The notes beneath the pieces were generated by a model. It saw only the letters and a list, made by a program, of their open reading frames with translations, ran no database searches and was not told the origin of the DNA. Below are positions 18,644 to 27,912 of a DNA stretch of 64,000 nt, piece by piece. Positions within the stretch are counted from its first letter, which is position 1, and every line of letters starts with the position of its first letter. Position numbers and translations under genes: made by a program. The stretch is from the NCBI GenBank assembly GCA_016714745.1, contig JADKCG010000001.1:62001-126000 (forward strand), in the 5' to 3' direction. The DNA comes from Elusimicrobiota bacterium. Lineage in GTDB: Bacteria; Elusimicrobiota; Elusimicrobia; FEN-1173.

Positions 18644-18880
18644 TTATTTGGATTTCCAGCGGGGGGCAAAGCGGATCAGGTAGGTGAAAAAGCGGGCCAG
18701 GATTTTGTTAGTCCCGTGGGCGACCATGCTTTCATAGGAGGCGCGTTGGAATTCTTTTAGGTCTTGGCCTTCGTAACACAATTTCCCGTTCTTAAAACAA
18801 TAACTGCAATACCGATCCAACTCCCGTTGGCCTGGATCCTTACTGAACGGCATCAGGCAAGATTCGCAGGAATTTTTCAT
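18644..18880 (-). CDS. Putative zinc-ribbon protein (Zn_ribbon_2 type)
   Basis: 78-aa protein beginning MKNSCESCLMPFSKD, with YCSYCFKNGKLCY later: two CxxC pairs in the layout of the short 'CqSCgMP...YCkyCy..G' zinc-ribbon family, function unknown. The ATG lies only 5 bp from the ATGGCGG-containing repeat that copies the tRNA-Ser 3' end. Without the island and 157-bp units this gene would follow tRNA-Ser directly in the same direction. No Shine-Dalgarno site is visible, so the insertion may have removed its natural leader. Confidence 0.75.
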   Translation of the reverse strand: MKNSCESCLMPFSKDPGQRELDRYCSYCFKNGKLCYEGQDLKEFQRASYESMVAHGTNKILARFFTYLIRFAPRWKSK

Positions 18881-18885
18881 TTTTA

Positions 18886-18909
18886 AAATGGCGGAAGGGG
18901 AGGGATTTG
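18886..18909 (+). repeat. Outer direct repeat of the tRNA-Ser 3' end
   Basis: 24 bp identical to 54077-54100, where the same bases are the 3' end (CCA, acceptor and half T-arm) of tRNA-Ser on the minus strand. A third copy is at 53919-53942. It marks the leftmost att-like site next to the zinc-ribbon gene. Confidence 0.8.
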
Positions 18910-19045
18910 CCCCTCCGGAAAAGGGCTTACCCACACCCGGCCCTCTTCCTCCGGGCGGCCTTTTCCCTGACGGGCCCGCGCGGCGGGACCTTTTCCTCCC
19001 ATAAGGTCGGCGGGAAAAGGCGTTCAAAGCCCTCCTGAATTCAAA
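18889..19045 (+). repeat. 157-bp unit Y, left copy
   Basis: Nearly identical to 53922-54079, with a few single-base differences mostly in run lengths (for example GGGCTTA here, GGGCCTTA there). It begins with the tRNA-Ser 3'-end copy and ends in AATTCAAATGGCGG. It contains a GC hairpin near 18970 that acts as the recombinase terminator in the right copy. With the island removed, the two units would be tandem repeats downstream of tRNA-Ser. Confidence 0.8.
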
Positions 19046-19051
19046 TGGCGG
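19043..19051 (+). other. Deduced attL of the island (AAATGGCGG)
   Basis: Left of the core the sequence is unit Y (CCTGAATTC); right of it is the island arm (GGTTTTTAAATTTTG). The same arm sequence is joined to the recombinase 3' flank at 51366-51374, and that recombinase flank is joined to unit Y at 53919. These three junctions define attL, attP-like and attR for a crossover within ATGGCGG. Confidence 0.7.
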
Positions 19052-19940
19052 GGTTTTTAAATTTTGAAAAACTCCGTATCCCCATTTCTTTCCCGAATCT
19101 ATCTCATTCATATTGGACGCATTATCATCTAACAGGCGACTACTATACCCGACCGACACGGTTGACCCTGTAGCATAGGCTTCCGACCTCGCTAGTGGAA
19201 GTGCCGCGTGGGAGCGGCCGGCCCATGTGGTTCTGTGGTGCCCCTTTATCGTTCCGAACGGATCGACGAACGTGATAAAGTTTTTTCCTTCTCCCGTCCG
19301 TGGGAGAAGGTGTCCCGAAGGGACGGATGAGGGGCGGTTTTTCGTTGGCAATCCCCTCTCCCGCTGGCGGGAGAGGGCCAGGGAGAGGGTGGGCGCGTTT
19401 CACCTCACCCCACCGGGGGCGGCCCGATCGCAGAGCTCCCGGCACCGGGGCGGCAGAGCCGCTGATGCGAGGCCGGGAGCGGGGCATTTTTTTAGCTTCA
19501 ATTTGTGCCGCTATGCGCGTGTTACTAGCGGCGCGCCTCTGTTCTCTCCGCGTTCCCACACATCACAGCACGGGACAAGACAGAGACATGCTCGGCCCTT
19601 CGGGCCTCGCTGATCGGCGGGTCGATTCGGATCGCTTCGCCAGTTGCCGGAGACCGGCTCTTCCACGCGCCGGGGAAAACAGAAGCCACCACGGAAGAAA
19701 GGACGCAGCGGCGGTTCGGGCCGGGAAGGAAGACGGGGACGCGGCTGAATCGCTGGACGGGAAGGAAAGGAACCGCCCCGCTTGCGGCGGGAAAAGACGG
19801 CCGCGCGGCCAGGCCGCCCCAAGGCGGCGGCCAGCGCGCTCGTTTGACGCTGACGGTTGATTCGTCTACCTGGAAGAGAACGGCGACCGCTCGGGCGGCC
19901 CGCCACAAGAACACGCGGCGGCCCATCCTCGCCCGCTGTG

Positions 19941-20930
19941 CTGACGGTTGATTCGTCGCCCTGAGAAGATATGTTTCCCGCTCCGGTTTGCGGGAAACCC
20001 CGCGCTGGACGAACGCCCGTCGCGGCGCATTAAACGCGCCGCAACTCCTGCCCTCGATTCCGACGTTTCCAGCCCCGGTCCATCGGAGTGCCGCGCGGCC
20101 ATTTTGGCCGCGCCCTGGCTCCGGTGGAATCGTTCCCCCGCCGGACCAGTTCCGCCCATTGCTTCGGTCGGGGAACGGAAACCGCTGACGGTTATTTCGT
20201 CGCTCGCGGGAGATATGTTTCCCGCTCCGGTTTGCGGGAAACCCCGCGCTGGACGAACGCCCGTCGCGGCGCATTAAACGCGCCGCAACTCCTGCCTCCG
20301 GTTCTGACGTTTCCAGCTCCGGTCCACCGGAAAAGCCGCGCGGCCTTTTTGGCCGCGCCCCGCTGGGCTCCGGTGGAATCGTTCCTGCCGGACCAGTTCC
20401 GCCCATTGCTTCGGTCGGGGAACGGAAACCCGCTGACGGTTATTTCGTCGCTCGCTGGAGATATGTTTCCGGCTCCGGTTTGCGGGAAACCTCGCTCCGG
20501 ACGAACGCTCGTCGCGGCGCATTAAACGCGCCGCAACTCTTGCCTCCGATTCCGACGTTTCCAGCTCCGGTCCACGGGAAAAGCCGCGCGGCCTTTTTGG
20601 CCGCGCCCCGCTTGGCTCCGGTTGATTCGTTCCCGCCGGAGCGATTCCGCCCCTTGCTCCGGTTGGGGAAGGGAAACCCGCTGACGGTTATTTCGTCCGT
20701 CGCGGGAGATGTGTTTCCCGCTCCGTTTTGCGGGAAATCACCACGCCGGACGAACGCCCGTCGCGGCGCCTGGTTTCCGGACTAGCGTCCTCCAACCATT
20801 TCCTCGCCTCCCACGGCTCGGTCATTAAACGCGCCGCAACTCCTGCCTCCGATTCCGACGTTTCCCGCTCCGGTCACACGGAGAAGCCGCGCGGCCTCCG
20901 GCCGCGCCCCGCTTCCGCCCCGGCCCCGCA
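19941..20930 (+). repeat. Four tandem hairpin-rich units of about 248 bp
   Basis: Units begin with CTGACGGTT at 19941, 20185, 20433 and 20681 (spacings 244, 248, 248), with a partial head at 19849. Each contains the hairpins CCCGCTCCGGTTTGCGGG, GCGGCGC-ATTAAAC-GCGCCGC and GCGCGGCC-TTTTT-GGCCGCGC. The mirror set in the right arm has CGTCAG marks at 49715, 49964, 50213 and 50463. Units are too long and too alike for a CRISPR array. Confidence 0.85.
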
Positions 20931-20990
20931 GGGGCTCCCCCTCCCGGCCCGCCGGTCTCCTATGGGCTTCGCCCTTTCTTCGCGCGCGCA

Positions 20991-21733
20991 AACCAAAATC
21001 AAGTGGAGGACGTCGGGCCGGGAGGTGAACTCAGTCCCCGAAGGGGACTGAGCGGGCGGAATTCGCCCGAACGGGCACATATCCTCCGGGGTATACAGAT
21101 AAAGGCCAAAGCAAATCCCGGCACCATCTCTTAAATGCACGGACGAGTTGGGGCACGTTCACTTGCGCCCCAATTTGTCCGCAAAAATAGGCAAAGCAAA
21201 TCCAAAAGTGCCAATGCCGCGGCCGATAAGGCTGGCCGCCCCGCTACGTCAACAGCCAATAGGAACCGTCGCTCTGCTCCGGAAATATAACGGCGGCCTG
21301 GACGTGGCCCCTCCCCCCCACGGTTCTTGCTTTCTTTTATTTTCGGTTTGATAACGTTTTTGGTGCTTTCGATTGTCTCTGCTTCGTGTCCGACGGCCGT
21401 GGCCAGGCCCCTGCACAAGGGCAGGGGCGGGGGCGGGGCCACAGGCCGCCGCCCGTACAACCCCCCCTCCCCATTTCAAGGGCAAAACCATGAAAAACTG
21501 CCTAACCGGGCGCCGAACAACACGGCTCGCCCGGAGCGCGGAGAGACCCGAGCCAACCGGGCGCCGAAGGGCGCGGCTCGCCCAGAGCGCGAGCGGGACG
21601 CCCGCCCTCAATGGCGCCGAAACCCACGGCTTGCCCACTCCGCGCCCAGTGGGCCGCCACAAAAAAAAAGCGCTGGCGGATATTTCTCCAGCGCTTTTGA
21701 AGATTCTCTGTTAAAAGAAGGGGGGGGGAGAAC
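20991..21733. other. Non-coding repeat-rich stretch
   Basis: No gene accepted. 21506-21650 holds three imperfect repeats of about 60 bp built on GGGCGCCGAA...CGGCTCGCCC. The stretch ends in a strong hairpin (21661-21698). Confidence 0.5.
21661..21698 (-). terminator. Rho-independent terminator, usable on both strands
   Basis: Hairpin AAAGCGCTGG (21667-21676) / CCAGCGCTTT (21688-21697), flanked by nine A on one side and TTTT on the other. It lies 36 bp beyond the stop of the minus-strand SNase fragment and would have ended that gene. Confidence 0.8.
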
Positions 21734-22027
21734 TCAATAAACCCGGGCCAGCCCTCGATCGAGTAATTCTTGGTTCAACCATCGTCCGTCAGGGTAAACC
21801 CGCCCCCACTCCATTCGCTCATCCAGGCTGTAAAACACATGGCCCACAAACCGCCCGTGCAAATCTTCTTTACTCGTCCGGATCACAATTTTTTGAGCCT
21901 TAGCCAATTGATCGCGAACGTAGGCTAAAGCCTCTTCCCCACCATCTTCTTTCAATGGGGGCGTGTCCACGTCTGCTAGCCGAATTCGCTGACCAATCCA
22001 CACATCAAACCCAAGGTCGAGCCGCAC
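21734..22027 (-). pseudogene. C-terminal half of a DUF1016-SNase fusion, cut off by the RIT transposon
   Basis: Reads LDLGFDVWIGQRIRLADVDT, then RTSKEDLHGRFVGHVFYS and RWLNQELLDRGLARVY: the staphylococcal-nuclease-like fold with its D..TP and GR elements but without its first strand. That strand (YRAEVRRVADGDTLLVRL) is at the end of the fragment at 27273-27821. Removing 22028-27272 and one CCGCAC copy joins LLVRL to DLGF in frame, so this was one gene. Confidence 0.85.
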
Positions 22028-22062
22028 TTATGTGACCAGTTTCGTTATGTGACGTGTTCTGC

Positions 22063-22278
22063 TCAAACAAAGAGAATTCTCTCGCTCGAACGTTTATATT
22101 CAAGATAGAAACGGTTTGAATGGCGTCGCATCATCTTGTCCCAATCCATTTGATCTTTTTTCTGATCATACAGCCATTTAAAGTTCTCCACAAGAGCTTG
22201 CCCTGTCTCCGGGATGAACGGGATCCCGACTCCCGCTGTTAAGCGGAGCCCTTCCCAGGAAATAATCCGGGTCGCCAT
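22063..22278 (-). CDS. Hypothetical 71-aa protein in the RIT element
   Basis: Not recognised. It has mixed, protein-like composition (FKWLYDQKKDQMDWDKMMRR, FYLEYKRSSERI) with a basic middle and no membrane segment. It lies just inside the left terminal repeat and faces away from the recombinases. It could be a passenger or a fragment. Confidence 0.35.
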   Translation of the reverse strand: MATRIISWEGLRLTAGVGIPFIPETGQALVENFKWLYDQKKDQMDWDKMMRRHSNRFYLEYKRSSERILFV

Positions 22279-22329
22279 ATATTTCCCTTATCAATCGTCA
22301 AATTCATCCCTTGATCGATTATGATCGTC

Positions 22330-22770
22330 TCACCGCTTCTCAGCTGATCCCGTAATCGCACGCGGAAGCCAGCCCCTTGCCCACAACCTCGTAAAGGAAA
22401 ACACCGGCGCCCGGTGGCTCGTTAAGTATTTCTCTCCTCCTCTGGAAAAATCCCCCGTTTCCCCCGTCACACACCGCCTCAATCCATCGTTTCTCCGGCC
22501 AGGGGATGTCGGGATCGCCCGGTCGAAGATGAAATCCATATTCTCTTCCCCATCTGACGACAAGGATCTCCTGTCTTTCGACAAAAGCCTCAAATCTTCC
22601 GCCGCCTGCAATATCAACCCCTCAGGCAGACAATCCACGATCCGCATCATCAGGTCAATGCCCCTCTTCCGCACATCCCTGTAGTGTTTCAACGGGCGAT
22701 CGAATACCTCCCTCAACGGGCCAAAAATCCCATCAGGACGCCTCCCCAAACTTCGATACCGCCGACTCAA
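22330..22770 (-). CDS. Doubtful 146-aa frame in the RIT element
   Basis: Reads MSRRYRSLGRRPDGIFGPLR, then DLMMRIVDCLPEGLILQAAEDLRLL, then lower-quality sequence. No family is recognised and there is no clear ribosome site. The first half looks more protein-like than the second, so a frameshifted or chance frame is possible. It fills the only gap between the hypothetical gene and the zinc-ribbon gene. Confidence 0.2.
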   Translation of the reverse strand: MSRRYRSLGRRPDGIFGPLREVFDRPLKHYRDVRKRGIDLMMRIVDCLPEGLILQAAEDLRLLSKDRRSLSSDGEENMDFIFDRAIPTSPGRRNDGLRRCVTGETGDFSRGGEKYLTSHRAPVFSFTRLWARGWLPRAITGSAEKR

Positions 22771-22879
22771 GCTTCGTCAGGAAATTCGGATGGATGTTCC
22801 ATTGCCCCCTGCGAGGGGTGGACGTTCAAGGTCTTTGATTCACACGAACCACGCCTTCCACCGTGGTAAAGTACGGGCC

Positions 22880-23509
22880 ATGTCTCTCGACCAACAGATT
22901 AAAAGATACCAGAAAGCCTTCCAGGAGGACAGGCTCTCCAAGCCTGTGCGTTGCCGGTCTTGCGGACGGGAGGGAACCCTTCACTGGCATGCCGTCTACA
23001 GACGATCCCTCATCACCTTCAACGATCCCGTTGTCATCCCCGTTCGCAGAGTCCTCTGCTCGGTCTGCCGCAAAACCTTCACCATACTGCCGGAATTCGT
23101 CCTCAAGTTCCACCGCTACGCCAAGGCCGTCGTCGACCTCGCCCTACAAAAGCGGAATTCCCTTTCACGACGCCGTCGCCGACTTCCCTCATGGACCGTT
23201 GCCACCGTTGCGTCGCCGTCTTCACGCTCCATCTCTGGCGCCGCCGGTTCCAAACCTCCTGACGTCGGCGAAAACCGGCCCTCCTTCGTTCGACATCGGC
23301 CTCGTTCACCGGCGGGACCGTTCCCTCAGCCAATAAACGGCCGGATCACCCAAACCTATCCTGTCACCCGCCTCTTTCCCTTCCTCCGAACACTCTTCGG
23401 TCGCGCCAATACCCAAATATCCACCGACCTCTCCGATCCCGTGGAACCCAGATCCCACAATCCCGTTGATTCCGGCCGCCGCCCTCCCCTTGCTACCGTT
23501 CCCCCATGA
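22880..23509 (+). pseudogene. Zinc-ribbon protein of the RIT element, probably frameshifted
   Basis: ATG 22880 starts MSLDQQIKRYQKAFQED, then CRSCGREGTLHWHAVYRRSL and VRRVLCSVCRKTFTILPEFV: two CxxC knuckles as in short DUF6431-like proteins found beside tyrosine recombinases. After about residue 95 the frame turns into arginine/serine-rich sequence, while neighbouring frames carry better-looking continuations (SGIPFHDAVADFPHG). A frameshift near 23150 is likely. The stop overlaps the start of the first recombinase (ATGA). Confidence 0.5.
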
Positions 23510-25087
23510 ACGCCCGTCATCTTTTGGACCGCCTCGAACGCCGTTGGCCGCCTTCTTTGATCCGCTACCGCCAGTGCGTCCGGGTCTTCCTGAAATGGCT
23601 CTTCCTTCGCGGCGTCCCTTTAGGCTCTCTTTCCATTGAACACGTTCGCGATTTCTCGCCGCTCACCGCGCCGTCGGCGCGCTCCCTTCCACCCTCCACT
23701 TCCGACAACTTCAGCCTTCGCCATTTTTTCCGGTGGGGCCGCCGTCAACATCTTTGGCCCATTGTCCCACTTGAAAACTCCGCTTGGCGCCACGCCGCCC
23801 GCCGCTCGCCACGCCCCACTCCTTTCCGCCGTTATTTCTCAGAACTCGACGCACTCCTCCGATACCAATCCCTTCCGGATTCCCGTCTCCTCAACGATTA
23901 CTCCGCTGACCTTCGTAAAAACGGCTTCGGCTACCGCCAAATCAAGTTCATCCTCGCCAACATCGCAACCTTCCTCGAATTCCTCCTCCGTCGGCATAAG
24001 CGCACCACCGACGCCTCCGCCGCGACGTCGACTCCTTTTCCATCACGCCCCCTACAACCTCGCCAACGATCACGGCAAAGCCAGGGTCACCTACGTCCTC
24101 CGTTTCCTCGCCTTCGCCAATCCCGACCGCGCCGACGAATTCCGCATCCCTCCGCGCTATCCGCCCAAACCGGATCCCTTCGGTTCCTCGGCCGCGACTT
24201 CCTCGATTTCTGCCGCCTCCATCGAGGGCTCCGCCCCTCCACGTGTCGCACCCATCGCGATATCCTCATCTCTTTCGATTCTTTCCTCACTCACCGGGGA
24301 ATCACCAACCTCCGTCGCCTTTCCCCCAACGATATCGAGGCCTTCTTCCTCGCACGCTCCCTCCGTTTGCGCCCTCTTCTCAAATGCCCGTTCTCGGCGC
24401 CCTCCGCAGCTTCTTCCGTTTCCTTCACCTGAAATCCCACTTGGCCGTCAACTGGGCACCACGCCTCCCATCCCCAGCATCTTCAGCGCCAATCGCCGCC
24501 CAAAGTCCCTCCCCTGGCCTCAGGTCGAGCAATTCCTCGCCTCCATCGACCGCTCCTCGCCCCTTGGCAAACGCGACTACGCCATGGCCCTCCTCATGGC
24601 CACCCTCGGTATCCGTTCCCAGGAACTCCCAAACCTCCGCACCCAGGACGTGGACCTCCCCAACCTCCGCCTCTATCTCCAAAGACGCAAGGACGACAAA
24701 CCCGATGTCCTCCCGCTCTCCCAATCCCTCGCCCACGCCCTCCGCGATTACCTCGCCGTCCGCCCGAAGGGACTCTTCGACGACCTCTTCCTCTCCGTCC
24801 GCCCCCCCCGTCAAACCCCCTCGGCTTCTACGCCCGCGACGCCGTCGCCTTTCGCCTCGCCAAACACTTCCACCGCCACCGCTCCATGCGCGTCTATTTC
24901 CTCCGTCACTCCTTCGCCAAACATCTCCTCGACAACGGCGCCCTCTTCCGAAAAATCGGCGACCTCTTGGGCCACCAATCCCTTTCCTCCACACTCATCT
25001 ACACCCGCGCCGATGTCCGCCGCCTCCGCGACGTCGCCGACAACTACGCCGCATTCTCCCTCGCCCTCCGGCATGAAAGATGGGTGA
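23506..25087 (+). pseudogene. RIT tyrosine recombinase 1 (frameshifted)
   Basis: Starts MNARHLLDRLERRWPPSLIR with a SAM-like N-terminal core-binding region (CVRVFLKWLFLRGVPLG). The catalytic domain is recovered in other frames: MATLGIRSQELPNLRTQDVD (first Arg), then MRVYFLRHSFAKHLLDNGAL, IGDLLGHQSLSSTLIYTRA with His and the nucleophile Tyr. In the HxxR box the His is Tyr (YFLR), a point to verify. At least two frameshifts separate these parts. Its end overlaps the next recombinase start. Confidence 0.7.
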
Positions 25088-26103
25088 CCCCCGTGCCGGA
25101 ATCTCCCATCCCCTTCAATTTCCACTGCCCAGGCCTCGCCCCCTCCCCGAACGCTCCCTCACCCTCCGTCGCCGCCTCGGTTATTCCGTCGACAACAAAG
25201 CCCTCATCTACGTCTACCGCGAACTCGATGCCTTCTTCTCCTTCTACGGTCTCTCCAAACCCTCCGACATCGACGAACCCCACGCCTTCCGCTGGATGTT
25301 CGCCATCCCTTCCCAGTCCGCCACAACCAAAAATATCCGCCTCCAGCGCCTCCGCTCCTTCTGCGCTACCTCGTTCAAATCGGCCTCCTCAAGGAGGATC
25401 CCCTCCCGCCGCATCCCCTTCCTCCGCCAAAACCTTACCCGAAACCCCACCTCTATTCCCTCCAGGAACTCGGCGCCATGCTCCACGTCGCCCACAGATG
25501 GACCTCACGCCACAACCACCATTTCCCAGGCCTCGTCATGGCCGCCTTCATCCACCTCGTCTACGCCTCAGGTCTCCGCCTCGGCGAGGCCCTCAACCTC
25601 AAACTCAAAGACTTCGACCCCCGACGAAAATACCCTCGCCCTCTGGAACACCAAGTTCCACAAGGAGCGCCTTGTCCCTCTTTCCCAGGACTCCGCCGAC
25701 CGACTCTCCCATTTCCTTTTCCGCCGTTCCCTCCGTTACCCCAACCAATGCCGTCCCGACGACTTCATCTTCTGCCACAAAACGGCCAATACAGCCGCGT
25801 CGGCATGTTCTATCTCTTCCGCAACCTCCTCCGCGAAGCCGGCTCGCCCAAAAACACGGGCCCCGCATCCACGACCTCCGCCACACCTTCGCCGTCCATC
25901 GCCTCTACAAGTGGTACCAGGACGGCGCAGACCCCTTGAACAAACTCCCAGACCTCTCCACCTTCATGGGCCACGCCTGTTTCGAAAATACCCAGGTCTA
26001 CCTCACCATCACCAAGGACCTCCTCCGCGAGGGCGACAAACGCTTCCAGGCCCTCGCCGAGGACACCGCTAAAAACAGATCCCGCTCCTCCCAGGCTCCC
26101 CTC
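25080..26103 (+). pseudogene. RIT tyrosine recombinase 2 (frameshifted)
   Basis: Starts at ATG 25080; LGYSVDNKALIYVYRELDAF is the core-binding region. Catalytic parts are in three frames: HLVYASGLRLGEALNLKLKD (Arg, from 25556), RLVPLSQDSADRL (from 25667), then RIHDLRHTFAVHRLYKWYQD and LSTFMGHACFENTQVYL (from 25867), giving a complete R-HxxR-H-Y set. Three frame changes in 1 kb. Confidence 0.7.
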
Positions 26104-27125
26104 ATGAAATCCGACTTGGCCGGACATCTTAAAACGTTCTTCTTCTCCTATCTCCGCCAGCACCGCGGCGTTAGCCCTCTCACCCTCAAATCCTATGCCG
26201 ACACCTTCCGCCTCCTCCTCCGTTTCCTCGCCGCACGCCACCGCTCCTCGCGCCCTTTCACCGTTAAAGACCTTCAGGTCAAATCCCTCCTCGCTTTCCT
26301 TCAATATCTTGAAGACAAACACGCCGGGCGATCCAACAGCCCCTTCTCCCGCAACCTTCGCCTCGCCGCCATCCAGTCCTTCTTCAGGATACCTTCGCCT
26401 CTTCGAGCCCGCCTTCGAGCCCCTCGCCAGACGGGTCCTCAATATCCCCAGAAAACGAACCCACAAGAATTTCCCCGAATTCCTCACCCGCCATGAGCTT
26501 GAGGCCGTTCTCTCCCAATCGACCTCGACGCCCCGACGGCGTCCGCGATCTCTCCATCCTCCTCTTCCTTTACAACACAGGTGCGCGCGCCCAGGAAACC
26601 GCCGGCGCCCAAATCTCTTGGTTCGACTTCCCGAACCGATTCGTCACCATCACCGGCAAGGGCGACAAGTCCCGCTCCACCCCACTTTGGCCCTCCACCG
26701 TCCAGTTCCTCAGACGTTATCTCGACCACCACCGCCGACCCCCCGCTCCTCAAGCCGCCGCCTCCTTCTTCATCAATCAACGCGGGGGACCCTTGACCCG
26801 TTTCGGCGTCCGCTCCCTCGTCAAAAAATACGTCCACCGCGCCGCCATAAAGTGCCCTTCCCTCGCAAAACGGAAAATCTCCACGCACTCTTTCCGGCAT
26901 ACTACCGCCGTCCATCTCTTGAAGGCCAGGGTCGACCTCAACGTCATCAAAGACTGGCTCGGCCACGCTTCCGTCAAGTCCACCAAGCGCTATCTCCACA
27001 CCGACGCCGATGACAAACAGCGTACCCTCGAACGTTTCGGCCCGCCCGATTATGTGGTGAGCTCCCTCGCCCCCGAAGAGGACGACGGGCCGGACCTCCT
27101 TTTGGGTTGGTTGAAGGATTTGTAG
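26104..27125 (+). pseudogene. RIT tyrosine recombinase 3 (frameshifted)
   Basis: Starts MKSDLAGHLKTFFFSYLRQH with KSYADTFRLLLRFL, switches frame near 26390 (YLRLFEPAFEPLARRVLNIP, then FPEFLTRHELEAVLSQ) and again near 26520. From there the catalytic domain is intact to the stop: LLFLYNTGARAQETAGAQIS (Arg), ISTHSFRHTTAVHLLKA (HxxR) and LGHASVKSTKRYLHTD (His, Tyr). Together with its two neighbours it forms the RIT trio. Confidence 0.75.
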
Positions 27126-27272
27126 ACGGAAAACCACCGCACCGCCCGATTCCTGGGGCGGGACTTTTATGTGCTCAACTGGATTGTTATGTGGCCAGTC
27201 GCATATTCAAGGAGAAAAACTCCAGTTTCCTTACGACGGAGAAAACGACGGGCCAAAACTCTGGCCACATAA

Positions 27273-27821
27273 CCGCACGAGCAAAGTATCCCCGTCAGCA
27301 ACTCGGCGAACTTCAGCCCGGTAGATGAATGGTTCCCCACCTGGCCGCTTTAATTGTTTCGGGGGTTTACTGGGTCCTTTTGTTGGGTCTTCCCCGAAGT
27401 GGTCTGCTTGAATCGCCTTCACCAGTTCGTCCCGAGTCCATTTCTTTTCAATGGCCGTTGTCTCGTAAAACTGGCGGGCTTCGTCATTTTTGACCGTCAA
27501 TAATTCGCGCATGTGCGACCATGTTAATGGAGTGTTTTTGGTGACGCCCTTGGGATAATACTGGTGGAAAAGAACGCATCGCACCAGAGTTGTTCGGTCG
27601 GCGTGGAGTTCGTTTGCCAGTCGTTCCATGACGGATTCCCCATAACCGGAGTTTTCCGTCAATCGTTCCCGCGCGATCCTTTCCCCACATCCCCAATATG
27701 TCCGCATCAATTCAAAGTTTGCCGACGCTTGCGCCCGCGCCCGCCCAGCGTCAATGATCTTTCGAAGGTCAAAGACCAGTTTGTCGAATGATGGGCCACT
27801 TAGGACCATTTCCTTGGTCAT
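27273..27821 (-). pseudogene. N-terminal half of a DUF1016-SNase fusion, cut by the RIT transposon
   Basis: ATG 27821 opens a DUF1016 N-terminal domain: DKLVFDLRKIIDAGRARAQA, LMRTYWGCGERIARERL, then TWSHMRELLTVKNDEARQFY and the WTRDELVKAI end. It then leads through a proline/lysine linker to YRAEVRRVADGDTLLVRL, the first strands of an SNase domain. Transposon sequence follows at 27272. DUF1016 (YhcG-like) proteins are nuclease-associated; here the usual C-terminal nuclease domain is replaced by SNase. The remainder is at 21734-22027. Confidence 0.85.
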
Positions 27822-27912
27822 ACGGTTTCCCCCATGCCTCCTATGTATGGCGAATCAATCATTGCCCATTCCCTCGCGCTCAGGTGGGTACGCAATAACC
27901 GGTGGCGCAAAG

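Larger units (their letters stand above)
19043..20990 (+). repeat. Left inverted arm (inverted copy at 49465-51374)
   Basis: About 1.95 kb, noncoding, matching the reverse complement of 49465-51374 nearly base for base. Order: AT-rich 130 bp, a REP-like block (CCCTCTCCCGCTGGCGGGAG near 19365), a GC-rich spacer, then tandem units of about 248 bp. A 54-bp insertion near 20770-20823 is absent from the right arm. Differences between arms are mostly one-base changes in homopolymers. Open frames here are low-complexity translations of repeats and were not called. Confidence 0.85.
22028..27272. mobile_element. RIT-type transposon (three tyrosine recombinases)
   Basis: The ends are TTATGTGACCAG (22028) and CTGGCCACATAA (27261-27272), 12-bp inverted repeats with one mismatch. 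The 6-bp target CCGCAC is duplicated at 22022-22027 and 27273-27278. Extra copies of the end motif lie inside both ends (GTTATGTGACG near 22044; GTTATGTGGCCAG near 27186). Cargo is three consecutive overlapping tyrosine recombinases plus a zinc-ribbon protein, the layout of 'recombinase in trio' elements. Length 5245 bp. Confidence 0.85.

Noticed and set aside
19941..20930. CRISPR-like array
   Set aside because: Repeats are about 248 bp, contiguous and without unique spacers; no cas genes are present.
19043..21140. Several 90-290-codon frames in the left arm
   Set aside because: They translate tandem and REP-like repeats on both strands into Arg/Pro/Gly-rich sequence and repeat the same peptides in every unit.
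24425..24994. Glycine-rich minus-strand frames in the RIT element
   Set aside because: Complement of Pro/Ser-rich recombinase sequence; low complexity.
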